Counted from the stretch's first letter, positions 7,760-16,316 are shown. The stretch: DNA of 43,055 bases from Mycolicibacterium chlorophenolicum (GCF_001044235.1 NZ_JYNL01000039.1:1-43055), one strand, 5' to 3'. The notes: generated from the letters alone by a model not told the origin. Program-made: numbers and translations.

Positions 7760-8457
7760 ATCCCATAGGTTTTCACCGACTGCGGCTCATTTTGATCATC
7801 GCGTTCACCGCTGCGGTGCTCGGCGTGGGAACCACCGCGGTGGTGGCCGCCGCCGGATTACGTGGCCCACGCGGGCCGATCCAGTTGGCTTGGCCAGCCT
7901 CGTGCCCGACCCCGACGCTGACAGGCGCGGTGGTCGACGTCACCCTCACCGACATGGGCGCCATGATGGGACCAGCCATGATGGGCTCCGGTGGCAACGG
8001 ACGGTACGGCCCCGCCATGATGGAGCCCGGCTGGGACGGGCCAAATGCCCCGGCAGCACCGCCCAACGGGTACGGCTGGCAGAACGGATACCCGGGGCCG
8101 GGTATCCGTCATGATGCGGATTTTCGCCAACCCGGCCACCGTGCCGGCGGGCCCGGTGTCGCTGCGAGCCCGCAACACCGGGATGATGATCCACGAAGTC
8201 ATGGTGCTACCGCTTGGCAGCAGTCGCTCACCGGGACAGCTGGCCATCGGTGCCAATGGTCAAGTCGACGAATCTGCCAGCCTCGCCGAGGCGCCGCCCG
8301 CAGCTGCGGCCCCGATGACGGTGACGGCATCCTGCCCGCAACCACGGGCTGGACCACCGTCACCTTGACCCCTCGCCGCTATGAACTGCTGTGCAACATC
8401 GCCGGGCACTACGCGGCGGGCATGTACACCGAGCTCGATGTCATCAGCAACCGCTGA
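7756..8457 (+). pseudogene. membrane-anchored cupredoxin with two compensating frameshifts
   Basis: It starts at TTG 7756 with an N-terminal membrane anchor (LRLILIIAFTAAVLGVG), then a Met/Gly-rich linker (MGAMMGPAMMGSGG). From about 8100 to 8300 the protein-like sequence is in the second frame (MMRIFANPATVPAGPVSLRA and MIHEVMVLPLG). Then it returns to the first frame with GWTTVTLTPRRYELLCNIAG and HYAAGMY. His in IHEV with C-x4-H-x4-M in CNIAGHYAAGM make a type-1 copper site. The original frame stays open throughout, so a 233-aa product is translated, but the middle of the cupredoxin fold would be scrambled. The first break lies inside the palindrome at 8084-8109. Confidence 0.7.
8084..8109. 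repeat. 10-bp inverted repeat inside the cupredoxin gene
   Basis: ACGGATACCC (8084-8093), 6-nt spacer GGGGCC, GGGTATCCGT (8100-8109), a perfect dyad. Its halves equal those of the CstR-type operators, but the spacing is 6. It coincides with the first frameshift of the host gene. Confidence 0.75.
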
Positions 8458-8536
8458 TCATCGCCGATTCCCGACGGCGCGAAACGGGAGCTGGTCGACC
8501 CACCACAGTCCAGCTAACACAAGAAAGGTACCGGTT

Positions 8537-8959
8537 ATGACCATCGCACTATCGACCACCGTGCACACATCGTTCGACGACGCGGTCCAACGAACTCGTG
8601 AGGCGCTCGCGCAGAACGGGTTTGGCGTGCTCACCGAAATCGACGTGAAGGCGACCTTGAAAGACAAGCTCGGCGCCGACATGGAGAACTACATGATCCT
8701 GGGCGCCTGCAACCCACCGCTCGCGCATCAGGCGGTCACCGTGGACCCACAAATCGGGCTGCTACTGCCGTGCAACGTGGTCGTGCGCGCCGACCCAACC
8801 GACCAGAACACCGTGATCGTCGAGGCGATGAACCCGCGGCTACTGGTCGAAGTCACCGGCGAGGCTGGCCTGGAACCGGTGGCCGACGAGGTCGCCGCCA
8901 AACTGCAGGCCGCCATCGATTCCCTCGCCACATCGCAGGTCTGTACCTCGGCGCCGTAA
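8537..8959 (+). CDS. DUF302 protein
   Basis: 140 aa from ATG 8537 with AGAAAGG at 8522-8528. The DUF302 core is clear: an amphipathic helix SFDDAVQRTREALAQNGFGV, then EIDVKATLKDKLG, YMILGACNPPLAHQA and GLLLPCNVVVR. No signal or membrane segment. DUF302 folds occur widely in sulfur and metal stress clusters, and the conserved GACNP and PCNV Cys residues are present. It is a member of the cstB-led operon. A decayed second copy lies at 23060-23365. Confidence 0.85.
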   Translation: MTIALSTTVHTSFDDAVQRTREALAQNGFGVLTEIDVKATLKDKLGADMENYMILGACNPPLAHQAVTVDPQIGLLLPCNVVVRADPTDQNTVIVEAMNPRLLVEVTGEAGLEPVADEVAAKLQAAIDSLATSQVCTSAP

Positions 8960-8973
8960 CCATCACGATATCG

Positions 8974-9111
8974 GTGCCCGTACCGGCCGCCGTCGCGCTG
9001 CTCGTGCTCGCGGCTCTGCTCAGTGGCGCACTCTATGCCGACCTCATCATGATGCCCACATTCAAAATCCCTGCACTGCGTCGCCTCTGGCGCACACCCT
9101 CCGGCAGCTAG
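8974..9111 (+). CDS. short single-pass membrane protein
   Basis: 45 aa if started at GTG 8974 (PVPAAVALLVLAALLSGALYADL), 14 nt after the DUF302 stop. One strong transmembrane helix is followed by a basic tail (FKIPALRRLWRTPSG). No family recognised. It closes the plus-strand operon before a convergent gene. Confidence 0.5.
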   Translation: MPVPAAVALLVLAALLSGALYADLIMMPTFKIPALRRLWRTPSGS

Positions 9112-9149
9112 CGGAACCCGGACTGGAACCCGAGGACCGGACTGGGTTC

Positions 9150-9873
9150 CTAGGACGACTCGGAGGGTCCTGTTGCTGTGTCTGGGCCCCGCAGCCATCG
9201 TGGATGCTCGCCGTCGCCGAGCAGTTCCAGGCGCCGCCACAACACGCTGGTAGGGATGGCCTGGCTCACATGAGAAGCGCACGCAGCCACCTGCCGGCTG
9301 CGAGTCACGGGCAATTCGATATCGATGTTGACCGCCGGGGGTTCGACGAAGCCGGTTTCGTATTCCCGATTGAGCTGGTCGGCGACCGTGTTGGGCAGGG
9401 TCCAGCCCAGAACGGGCAGGTTCAGATCCGACGCCGCACGCAGCGCCGCGGCGGATGCGGCGGCGTGGTCGTGATGACCGGTCACGCCGCTGGGGTCGAA
9501 GACCAGCAGACCGTCGGCGTGGGCGGCACCTGCCGCGTCGATCACTTCGCCGACCAGGCGGCTGCCATGTACCCGCTCGAGGCCACCGTCGGGGGTAATC
9601 GCGCAGCGTGTGGTCGGCAACACCCAACATCCGGGCAGCGGCCGCGACTTCGCGACCACGCAGCTCGGCGAGGTTGCCCGCAAAGCTGTGTACGGTTGAC
9701 GCCTCGCCATGGGTCAAACACAAAACCGAGGTCCAGGCCCCCGCCCGGTTGAATGCGTCAAGGATCGCTCCCGGGCCGAAGGACTCGTCATCAGGATGTG
9801 CTACGACAGCCAGCACCGCACTCCACGCCGGCAGCGCCCCGGGCGCGGGCTCGGGCCGCGGCTCGCCGCTCAT
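9150..9873 (-). pseudogene. PIG-L family deacetylase, 1-bp frameshift
   Basis: ATG 9873 follows GAGGAG. The N-terminal zinc motif VVAHPDDESFGPG is intact. An extra C in the run at 9592-9596 shifts the frame after LRDYP, and the next frame continues DGGLERVHGSRLVGEVIDAA. It keeps the second zinc motif GHHDHAAA and ends at 9150, 240 aa when repaired. PIG-L/LmbE enzymes remove acyl groups from N-acetylglucosamine-type substrates, and mycothiol-pathway MshB and Mca belong here. The substrate cannot be assigned, but a thiol-cofactor link would suit the neighbourhood. Confidence 0.75.
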
Positions 9874-10741
9874 CACCTACTCCTCGCACGGACGTTCACA
9901 ACAAATGCCGATTGGGGCCGTCATGCAACGCACCGCAGTCATAAGGTAATACGCCGCGAGGTAAACACTCCGGGACCGGTCCAAATGAGGCCTCAGGTTC
10001 AACGCCTCGTACTGGCCCAGCCCGGGCAGGGCCTCGATCCCCCCGCGATTTTAGTTCGATGACCTCGACCAACTTTCCCATCTACCCTCGGCGATGCGAA
10101 TCGGCCCGCGCCCCTTGATACCCTGCTGCTCCGGCAGATCCGTAATCCTGTGATCGGTGAGTATCGGGTGATGCTCGGTCCCGGACCGAGAGTTGTGGGG
10201 CCAAATTTCTCGGCCAAGTGCGGCTGGCTCAATCCGTCATAACCAGCCAGGGCACCGCGCAGCCGGGTATAGGGCCTGCCGCCTGATGGCGAACCTTCTG
10301 ACCATCAACTACGGGCTTTGCGGGCGGCGGCTCATCCCGCCTGGGCCTTCGAGGTCCACTTCGTGACATGTGTAAGTGCTTCCACAGGGCTCGGCCGTCG
10401 TCGTGCTGCTATCAGTGGGATAGCGGTCGACATCCAAACTCTCCCAATGGTTCGTGCTGGCAGCCGGGCAGCGCGGTCGCTGCTGCAGTGTCGTTGAGCG
10501 CAACCCGGAGGACGCGAGGACCACTGTCGCCATAGCCAGTCCCGACGGCGACAACTCAACCATGGTTGGAAATGCTGTTGTGATCCTCCGCCCATTGCCG
10601 ACGCGGTCGCGCTGTGGCCATGAACGCGGCTGTCTACGACACACCGTGGCTTCAAGGGGCTTTCGACCCAGTACTAAGTGTCTTTGTACCGATGTCGCGG
10701 CCTCATCACTGCGTCCACCATTGCAGCAGACCGAAGAGGCG
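9874..10741. other. 865-bp region without a recognised gene
   Basis: Short frames occur on both strands. One on the minus strand (9999-10232) begins MSQPHLAEKFGPTTLGPG and lacks a recognised domain. It may be a relic. No RNA gene or repeat was seen. The promoter of the PIG-L gene should lie at its left end. Confidence 0.4.
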
Positions 10742-11023
10742 ATGATGACGCGTCAACGTAAACGACTGATCGCCGCAGGCGCGATTGCGCTCGTGGTCGT
10801 CGCCGGGTCGGTGTTCGCCGGCGTTTCCGATTCGATCCTGCTGTTTATCAGCCTGGTGGTGGCAATGACGTCCATGCTCGTGCGGCACGGTGGACGTGGC
10901 GGCCATGTTAAATGCGGCTGGGGTCGGAGCTGGCCGACCACAAACACCCGCACGCCGCTGAGATCCGGCCGCACTCGCACGGCGCCACCGCCTGCCACTG
11001 CCCCCAAGCCCGCAAAGACGTGA
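10742..11023 (+). CDS. small two-helix membrane protein (DUF2933-like)
   Basis: 93 aa from ATG 10742. RQRKRLIAAGAIALVVVAGS forms helix 1, ISLVVAMTSMLV forms helix 2, then HGGRGGHVKCG. This is the arrangement of the other DUF2933-type proteins here. The tail in this frame is Thr/Arg/Pro-rich. In the +2 frame the same DNA encodes a His-rich tail (DHKHPHAAEIRPHSHG), which would fit the family better. A 1-bp shift near 10915 is therefore possible. Confidence 0.5.
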   Translation: MMTRQRKRLIAAGAIALVVVAGSVFAGVSDSILLFISLVVAMTSMLVRHGGRGGHVKCGWGRSWPTTNTRTPLRSGRTRTAPPPATAPKPAKT

Positions 11024-11176
11024 AAAACAGACGTCTAGGTTGGGTGATGCTTTGGACGGTCCTGACAGGACAGGCGCGGTTCGAGCCGAACATTCGATAA
11101 CGAAATGCGCCGCCGGGCGGCATGGAGACAACAAACAACAAGTGACCATCTTCCGGATTGAGTCAAAGGACACGTC

Positions 11177-11896
11177 ATGAAACAGAGCGCAGCCACAACG
11201 GTTGACCGGACGATGTCGGCGGTGGAGCCCGCCTCGGCGTCGGTACTGACAGCTGAAGGCATTGAGAAGTCATTTCGCCGGCGCATTTGGCCGATGTCGC
11301 ACCGCCAGCAAATACTGCGCGGCGTCGATCTCACCCTGAAACCGGGCGAGGTGGTCGGACTTGTCGGGGAAAACGGCTCCGGCAAGTCCACCATCATGAA
11401 GATCCTGGTCGGCGAGTTAGCCGCGGACGCAGGCACAGTCACCCGTTCCGGTGTGCTGGGCTACTGCCCGCAGCAGCCCGTCGTCTATGAACGCTTGACA
11501 TGCGATGAGCACATTGAACTGTTCGCACGCGCCTATCGCATGACCCATGAAGCCGAACGGCGCGCGCGCCGAGACCTTTATGAGGCATTGGGGTTTGAAC
11601 GTTACGCCGGCACCCGTGCGGATCGGCTCTCAGGCGGCACGCTGGCCAAGCTCAACCTCACGCTGGCCATGCTGGCCGATCCGCCGGTGTTGCTGCTCGA
11701 TGAGCCTTACGCCGGATTCGATTGGGACACCTATCTGAAGTTCTGGGATCTGGTGGGCCGCCGGCGCGACGACGGACGCTCGGTGCTGATCATCAGCCAC
11801 TTCGTCGCCGACGAACAGCGCTTCGATCGCATCGTCAAGCTCTGCGACGGACGCCTGTGCGCAGGGCAATGCGACACCGGCGAGGCCGGGCGATGA
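11177..11896 (+). CDS. ABC transporter ATP-binding protein
   Basis: 239 aa. Walker A GENGSGKST (residues about 71-79), Q-loop CPQQPVV, signature LSGGTLAKLNL, Walker B VLLLDEP and the H-loop IISHFVAD are all present. It belongs to the ABC-2/drug-exporter type (CcmA/NatA-like). The stop overlaps the permease start by ATGA, so the two are translated together. The substrate is unknown. The first 30 residues before the nucleotide-binding fold are unusual and may be an overlong start; ILTAEGIEKSF-like sequence begins the domain. Confidence 0.9.
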   Translation: MKQSAATTVDRTMSAVEPASASVLTAEGIEKSFRRRIWPMSHRQQILRGVDLTLKPGEVVGLVGENGSGKSTIMKILVGELAADAGTVTRSGVLGYCPQQPVVYERLTCDEHIELFARAYRMTHEAERRARRDLYEALGFERYAGTRADRLSGGTLAKLNLTLAMLADPPVLLLDEPYAGFDWDTYLKFWDLVGRRRDDGRSVLIISHFVADEQRFDRIVKLCDGRLCAGQCDTGEAGR

Positions 11897-13392
11897 CAAC
11901 GGCGGCCCACGAACAGTGGCGGCCGACATTGCTGCTGACTCGCAGCTTCATCACCGACTATGTGCGCAACCCGGTAAACCTGATCATGCTGATCTTGGTG
12001 CCGCTGGTATTCGTGCTCGTCGCGGCCGGATCGATCGCCGACGCGATGGAACTGTTGCGGGGACGCCCCGGCGTCGCGACCCAAACCGCCACCGCAGGTT
12101 GGGCAGCCGGCTTCCTGTCCGGACTGGCGATGTACTTCCAGATCCGCTCGGCGCGAAGGGCGGACAAGCGGTTACAACTGGCTGGCTTACCCGCCGCGCG
12201 ACTGCTCGCCGCCCGGGCGGGAACCGGTCTGCTCATGGCCGGTCTCGTCTCGGCAGTGGCGCTGGCCGCGTTGGCCGCCCGCACCGGCATCGACAACCCG
12301 GCACGGGTGATCGTGGGCACGCTGATGTTCGCCGTCATCTACCTCGCGATCGGCGCACTCATCGGGGTGGCGGTCGCCAATCCGGTCAACGGTGCGGTGA
12401 TCATCTTGTTGGTCTGGATGATCGACGTCTTCGTCGGACCAGCCGGCAGCGGCGGTAACTACGTCGCCACCCGTTGGTTTCCTACCCATTTCGTCACGTT
12501 GTGGATGGTGGACACGCCGTCCCACCATGCCGGACGGCTCGGCGATCTCGGCCTGGCCTCGGTGTGGATGGTCGGCGCTTTGGCGGTGGCCGGCGCTGTG
12601 GTGGCGGCCGGGTCGCGCACCGGGCGACGGCGTCAGCGCACAGCCGGCCAGCTGGCGACCGCGCTGCAGTTCGGTCTGGTCGATCTGCGGCGCAACGCCG
12701 TCTTGCTGGCGCTGCTGGTGATCGTGCCGGCCGCGTTCGTGCTGCTGGCCAAGGCGACCACGCCGGGGCGGCCCCTGCTGGTGTCGGTCACCGAAAACGG
12801 CGCCACCTCCAGCCAGCCGTTCTGGTTTCCTGACGTGCACGCCGGAGCCATGGCCCCCATCGGCATCGGAGCGTTGGCCGCCCTGGTCGGGATGTTCGTC
12901 GTCGTCGACGCCGCCGGCGGGGACCGGCGCCTGCGGCTGGCCGGCTACCGCATCGGGGTCGTGCTGGCCGCGCGGCTGGGCGTGGTCGCCGTAGCCGCCA
13001 TCGTCATCACCGCAGCCACAATGGCGGTCACCGCGACGGTCTTCGACGCCAAGCAATGGCCCGCATACATCGGCACCAACCTTCTGATCGCCGCCATCTA
13101 CGCGCTGATCGGAGTCGTCATCGGCCCACTACTCGGCAAGGTCGCGGGGGTGTTCGTCGCATTCTTGATCCCATTCCTCGATCTGGGCATCATCCAAAGC
13201 CCGATGCTTCGCCCGGTACCTCAACAGTGGGCCCAGTTCCTGCCTGGGTACGGCGTCACCCGGGTGCTGTTCGACACCAGTCTCACCACAGGTTTCGACG
13301 TCATCGGGCCTTTACTCCTGGGATTGGGGTGGCTGGCTGGTCTGCTGATTGTCGCCGGGGTTGTCCTGGCCCGCGGTGGCAGGTCAGCGTGA
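11893..13392 (+). CDS. ABC-2 type permease, duplicated membrane domain
   Basis: 499 aa from ATG 11893, overlapping the ATPase gene. About twelve hydrophobic helices form two similar halves, each opening with an ABC-2-like start (LLLTRSFITDYVRNPVNLIM and ATALQFGLVDLRRNAVLLAL). This suggests an internal duplication giving a full transporter with two copies of the ATPase. The cargo is not evident. Its stop overlaps a decayed membrane gene (ATG 13392). The frame is intact over 1.5 kb of GC-rich DNA. Confidence 0.85.
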   Translation: MTTAAHEQWRPTLLLTRSFITDYVRNPVNLIMLILVPLVFVLVAAGSIADAMELLRGRPGVATQTATAGWAAGFLSGLAMYFQIRSARRADKRLQLAGLPAARLLAARAGTGLLMAGLVSAVALAALAARTGIDNPARVIVGTLMFAVIYLAIGALIGVAVANPVNGAVIILLVWMIDVFVGPAGSGGNYVATRWFPTHFVTLWMVDTPSHHAGRLGDLGLASVWMVGALAVAGAVVAAGSRTGRRRQRTAGQLATALQFGLVDLRRNAVLLALLVIVPAAFVLLAKATTPGRPLLVSVTENGATSSQPFWFPDVHAGAMAPIGIGALAALVGMFVVVDAAGGDRRLRLAGYRIGVVLAARLGVVAVAAIVITAATMAVTATVFDAKQWPAYIGTNLLIAAIYALIGVVIGPLLGKVAGVFVAFLIPFLDLGIIQSPMLRPVPQQWAQFLPGYGVTRVLFDTSLTTGFDVIGPLLLGLGWLAGLLIVAGVVLARGGRSA

Positions 13393-13715
13393 TGACCGCC
13401 GCCGCACGGCTTTTCGGCATCGGCGGCGCCATCCTGATCTGGACCGGGATGGGTTCTTCCTGTTGACTCGGCCCGCCCTGCGACCAGAGGACCTGCGGTA
13501 CCTGTGCCCACCGCGAGCGAGATCGACAGTACCTGGCTCGCACCGACGTCCGCGATGCCTATCCGTCGGCCGTAGCGGTACTGGCAGTCGCAGGTGCGTC
13601 GCAGATCGGGGTGATCGCTGTGGTGAACTTCTTGCTGCACTGCGCATTTCGGTAGCCGCTCTCGGCTGCCGCGGCATTGTGGGTTGCGGCAAACCTGGTG
13701 GCCGTGGTGTCTTGA
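13392..13715 (+). pseudogene. integral membrane protein relic
   Basis: ATG 13392 overlaps the permease stop. TAAARLFGIGGAILIWTGMG breaks to another frame, FFLLTRPALRPEDLRYL, and then to a third, SEIDSTWLAP. Further on come VLAVAGASQIGVIAVVNFLL and, after an in-frame TAG at 13653 where Trp (TGG) is expected, PLSAAAALWVAANLVAV. Together these spell a membrane protein of about 110-120 aa with at least two frameshifts and one nonsense codon. The number of lesions indicates true decay. Function unknown. Confidence 0.6.
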
Positions 13716-13934
13716 TGTGTTGTGCAACCTGCGATACCGAGGCCATCGATCCAACGCGCGACGAAGTGCAGCGCGCCCAGCGTGTTTGAGGACGCCGAGA
13801 GGGAAGCCGAAATAGACCCGGTCTAGCGAAGCGCCGGCCGGCAATGGGCCGAACGACGCGGTTTCCGTGAAATCGCGGCCGCTGGTGCTTGACCGGTTGC
13901 CGCAGCCACAGCTATCGCGGCTTGTAGCCGACGC

Positions 13935-14207
13935 TCAGTGCCCTGCGTGATCGCGGAGAATCGCCAGCCGGTCGTGGTACTCGGTTTCACTGATTTCGCC
14001 GTGTGCGAAGCGATTGGCCAATACCTGGTCCGGTGTTGACGGCGGTGATACCGACCGAATCTGATCACCAGTGGTCAATCTGATCAGCGCGATGATGCCG
14101 AGAATGACCAGTGCCCAGCGCCTCCTCGTTGTCTCGTTCGCTCGGTTGAGCGCGTCTAGGCAAAAGTTTGATTGTTGAGAAGACCTAGCCGCCAGAGCCG
14201 ATAGCAC
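13935..14207 (-). CDS. SHOCT-domain membrane protein (second)
   Basis: One helix (ALVILGIIALIRL) is followed by a linker and the SHOCT motif QVLANRFAHGEISETEYHDR. The same architecture as the protein at 7475 is visible. The open frame extends to 14207, but the N-terminal part is not family-like. A GAGGAGG sequence near 14120 lies just upstream of the helix, so the real start could be internal or the N-terminus damaged. A DosR-box-like 11-mer and a CstR-type palindrome lie upstream. Confidence 0.65.
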   Translation of the reverse strand: MLSALAARSSQQSNFCLDALNRANETTRRRWALVILGIIALIRLTTGDQIRSVSPPSTPDQVLANRFAHGEISETEYHDRLAILRDHAGH

Positions 14208-14217
14208 CGAGCTGTGA

Positions 14218-14228
14218 GGACTTTGGTC
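14218..14228. promoter_or_regulatory. DosR-box-like element 2
   Basis: GGACTTTGGTC, identical to 2007-2017, upstream of the SHOCT gene. Candidate site for a hypoxia/NO-type DosR regulator acting in trans. Confidence 0.35.
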
Positions 14229-14452
14229 ATATCTGTGTGTGGCCGCCCGGCATGGTTATGCGTCACCGGGCGCATGCGCACGTCCGGGTGCCACCGGGCA
14301 CATCAGGTCGTCCGTAGCGATCTCGTCCGACACTGCCTTGACCGGATTGTGTTGAGACTCAACGGCGCATGGTCCGGATGCTGCTGGGTCCGCCCGTGCC
14401 GATAGCGCGCATAGCCCGACGGCGATGAGCAGGCAGGCTGCGATGGCGATGA

Positions 14453-14749
14453 TCAGTTCGCTATGCCTGTGCTCACTTGTTCAGGCACGTAGCTAGATAC
14501 CCGGCGGGGTATTCTGCCAACGATATGCCCCTGGGCTATATACCCCACGTCGAAGGCCAGAAATACCAGCGTCGCCAGATACCACCGCACGTGATAGCGC
14601 GACAGCGCGTGTTCCTCGGGCGCCCAGCCAGATTGGAAGGGCAGTGAGACCAACGCGGTAGCAGAGACCGCCGTAACCCGGTGCGCACCATAGGCACTCG
14701 CGACGCCGGCGGCGGCGACCAGCACGGTCCGCATCAACCCGGCGTACAT
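14453..14749 (-). CDS. NuoA-like membrane protein, truncated
   Basis: 98 aa from ATG 14749 after GGGAGGCGGGG. The middle reads FQSGWAPEEHALSRYHVRWY followed by LATLVFLAFDV. This is the hallmark of NADH-quinone oxidoreductase subunit A, where a conserved Glu and a second helix pair (often MYPWA) should follow FD-[IV]-E. Here the sequence diverges right after FDV and ends 27 residues later, across a CstR-type palindrome. No other Nuo subunit is present. Either a relic or a repurposed short protein. The identification rests on this one block. Confidence 0.5.
   Translation of the reverse strand: MYAGLMRTVLVAAAGVASAYGAHRVTAVSATALVSLPFQSGWAPEEHALSRYHVRWYLATLVFLAFDVGYIAQGHIVGRIPRRVSSYVPEQVSTGIAN
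14497..14512. promoter_or_regulatory. CstR-type palindrome, perfect
   Basis: ATACCC-GGCG-GGGTAT. It lies inside the 3' end of the NuoA-like ORF, about 290 bp upstream of the SHOCT gene on the same strand. Confidence 0.55.
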
Positions 14750-14814
14750 ACCCCGCCTCCCAACGTCCTGTGCCCGCGCCCTGGCGTGGACGATTCCTAC
14801 CCGCCCTCTAGACG

Positions 14815-14829
14815 TACCCCGTGGGGGTA
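14815..14829. promoter_or_regulatory. CstR-type palindrome before the NuoA-like gene
   Basis: TACCCC-GTG-GGGGTA, a perfect dyad 66 bp upstream of the NuoA-like ATG, in the gap after ccdA. It is a slight spacing variant of the operator family at 5.2 kb. Confidence 0.55.
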
Positions 14830-14890
14830 TTTTCTGCAAGGGTGATGCTGATCCGGTTCGGATAGCCCGCGGCTCGTCGGGGGACAGCGC

Positions 14891-15694
14891 TCATATCGGC
14901 AGGACGGTGGTCGTCACGAATTGGTCGCGAATCAGCCCGACAAAATCGGCCCACGCTCCGGTGACCAGGGCCATACCTACTGCTATCAACATGATGCCGC
15001 CGGCGATCTGTATCCGGCGGGTGTTGCGGCGCAGCCATCCCAACCATCGCGCCATCGCGCTGGTTCCCAGCGCCAGCAGGATAAAGGGCACGCCCAGCCC
15101 GAGACAGTATGCGACGATGAGCAGCACACCGCGGGCCGCGGTGACGCCTTGGGTGCCGGCGGCAACGGACAGCACCCCGGCCAGCGTCGGTCCCAAACAG
15201 GGGGTCCATCCGAGTCCGAACGTCGCGCCGAGCACTGGCGCACCGACGATGCCTGTGATGCGGCGGGGGTGAAACCGTATGTCGCGCTGCAGCATCGGGA
15301 TGAATCCGATGAAGACGAGCCCCATGACGATGGTGAGCACGCCGCCGATCTGCTGGAGTAGATCGCGGTTGAGCGCCAGCGCGCCGATCAAGCCGAACAC
15401 CGACGCCGTCGCCGCGACAAACACCACCGTGAACCCTGCGACAAATAGCAGGGCGGCGCCGGCCAGCCGCCACAAATCTCGTGTCTGCGGCGGCGCATCT
15501 GATGAGCCGCCCGCGCCGTCGGCGCGGGCGGCGCCGGCGAGGTAGGACAGATATCCGGGCACCAACGGGACGCAGCACGGTGAGGCGAACGAGACGGCAC
15601 CTGCCAGCGCGGCGGCGCCGAGTCCGAGCACCAGCGGCCCGGATGCTGCGGCCGCGGCGAATGCGTCGCCGATGCCCTGCGCGTGGCCGGTCAC
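14891..15694 (-). CDS. ccdA: CcdA-type thiol:disulfide transporter
   Basis: 267 aa from GTG 15694, overlapping the tlpA-like stop by GTGA. There are six hydrophobic helices. Helix 1 has the redox motif SFASPCCVPLVPGYLSYL, and helix 4 has FGLGWTPCLGPTLAGVL, the paired Cys that carry electrons from cytoplasmic thioredoxin across the membrane in the CcdA/DsbD-beta family. Partner of the TlpA-like lipoprotein upstream. The pair presumably keeps exported thiols reduced, as in cytochrome c or copper-protein maturation. Confidence 0.9.
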   Translation of the reverse strand: MTGHAQGIGDAFAAAAASGPLVLGLGAAALAGAVSFASPCCVPLVPGYLSYLAGAARADGAGGSSDAPPQTRDLWRLAGAALLFVAGFTVVFVAATASVFGLIGALALNRDLLQQIGGVLTIVMGLVFIGFIPMLQRDIRFHPRRITGIVGAPVLGATFGLGWTPCLGPTLAGVLSVAAGTQGVTAARGVLLIVAYCLGLGVPFILLALGTSAMARWLGWLRRNTRRIQIAGGIMLIAVGMALVTGAWADFVGLIRDQFVTTTVLPI

Positions 15695-16284
15695 GGCTCA
15701 GCCGCAATCCGGCGCACGACGGGCCGCAAATCCTCGGCCAGCAGGGCTCGCAGGAAGACGGCCGCTACCCTGTGTTTGCGGTCGAGCACCAACGTGGTGG
15801 GTACGACGCTGGTGGGGTAGCTCTTGCCCAAGGCGATCAGGCTGCGCATCGGGGGGTCGAAGATCGAGGGGTAGCGGACCTTGCGGTCGGTGACGAAGTC
15901 TCTGGCCGCCGCGCGGTCGTCGCGCACGTCGATGCCAAGGAATGCGACACCGAGGGGTTCGGTTTCCTCGAAGACCTTCTCCAGCTCCGGTGTTTCGGTG
16001 CGACAGGGCGCGCACCAGGATCCCCAGATGTTGATCACGACAACCTTGCCGTCGAAGTCGGACAGATGGATTGTTCGATCCTCCAGCAGCGCCGGGCCCT
16101 CAAGGTCGCCGATGCTGCCCCGCGTCTCGGGCGGATCGTATAAGAGGTCTGTCTTGCCGCCTGGTGATACGAATTCGAAGGTGCCGCCCTGCGCGACGGC
16201 ATCGCGCCCGGTGCTGCACCCGGCCACGACGAGTGCGGCGAGAAGGGCGGCGCACAACGCGCGTGCCCGCACGCGGTTCGGCAT
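15691..16284 (-). CDS. TlpA/ResA-like thioredoxin lipoprotein
   Basis: 197 aa. The signal peptide ends in lipobox VAGC (LCAALLAALVVAGC), so it is anchored on the outer face of the membrane. The thioredoxin fold has INIWGSWCAPCRTETPEL, a ResA/TlpA-type central insert, and the cis-Pro loop VVPTTLVLD. It precedes ccdA with a 4-nt overlap, giving an electron relay CcdA to TlpA. A BlaI-type dyad lies 33 bp upstream of the ATG at 16317-16337, so the pair is probably repressed by that system. Confidence 0.9.
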   Translation of the reverse strand: MPNRVRARALCAALLAALVVAGCSTGRDAVAQGGTFEFVSPGGKTDLLYDPPETRGSIGDLEGPALLEDRTIHLSDFDGKVVVINIWGSWCAPCRTETPELEKVFEETEPLGVAFLGIDVRDDRAAARDFVTDRKVRYPSIFDPPMRSLIALGKSYPTSVVPTTLVLDRKHRVAAVFLRALLAEDLRPVVRRIAAEP

Positions 16285-16316
16285 TGAGATCTCCGCTGGT
16301 GATAGACATGCAACCG

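Noticed and set aside
12187..13056. 289-aa minus-strand ORF, Asp/Gly/His-rich
   Set aside because: Antisense shadow of the ABC permease; composition is typical of reversed GC-rich membrane codons.
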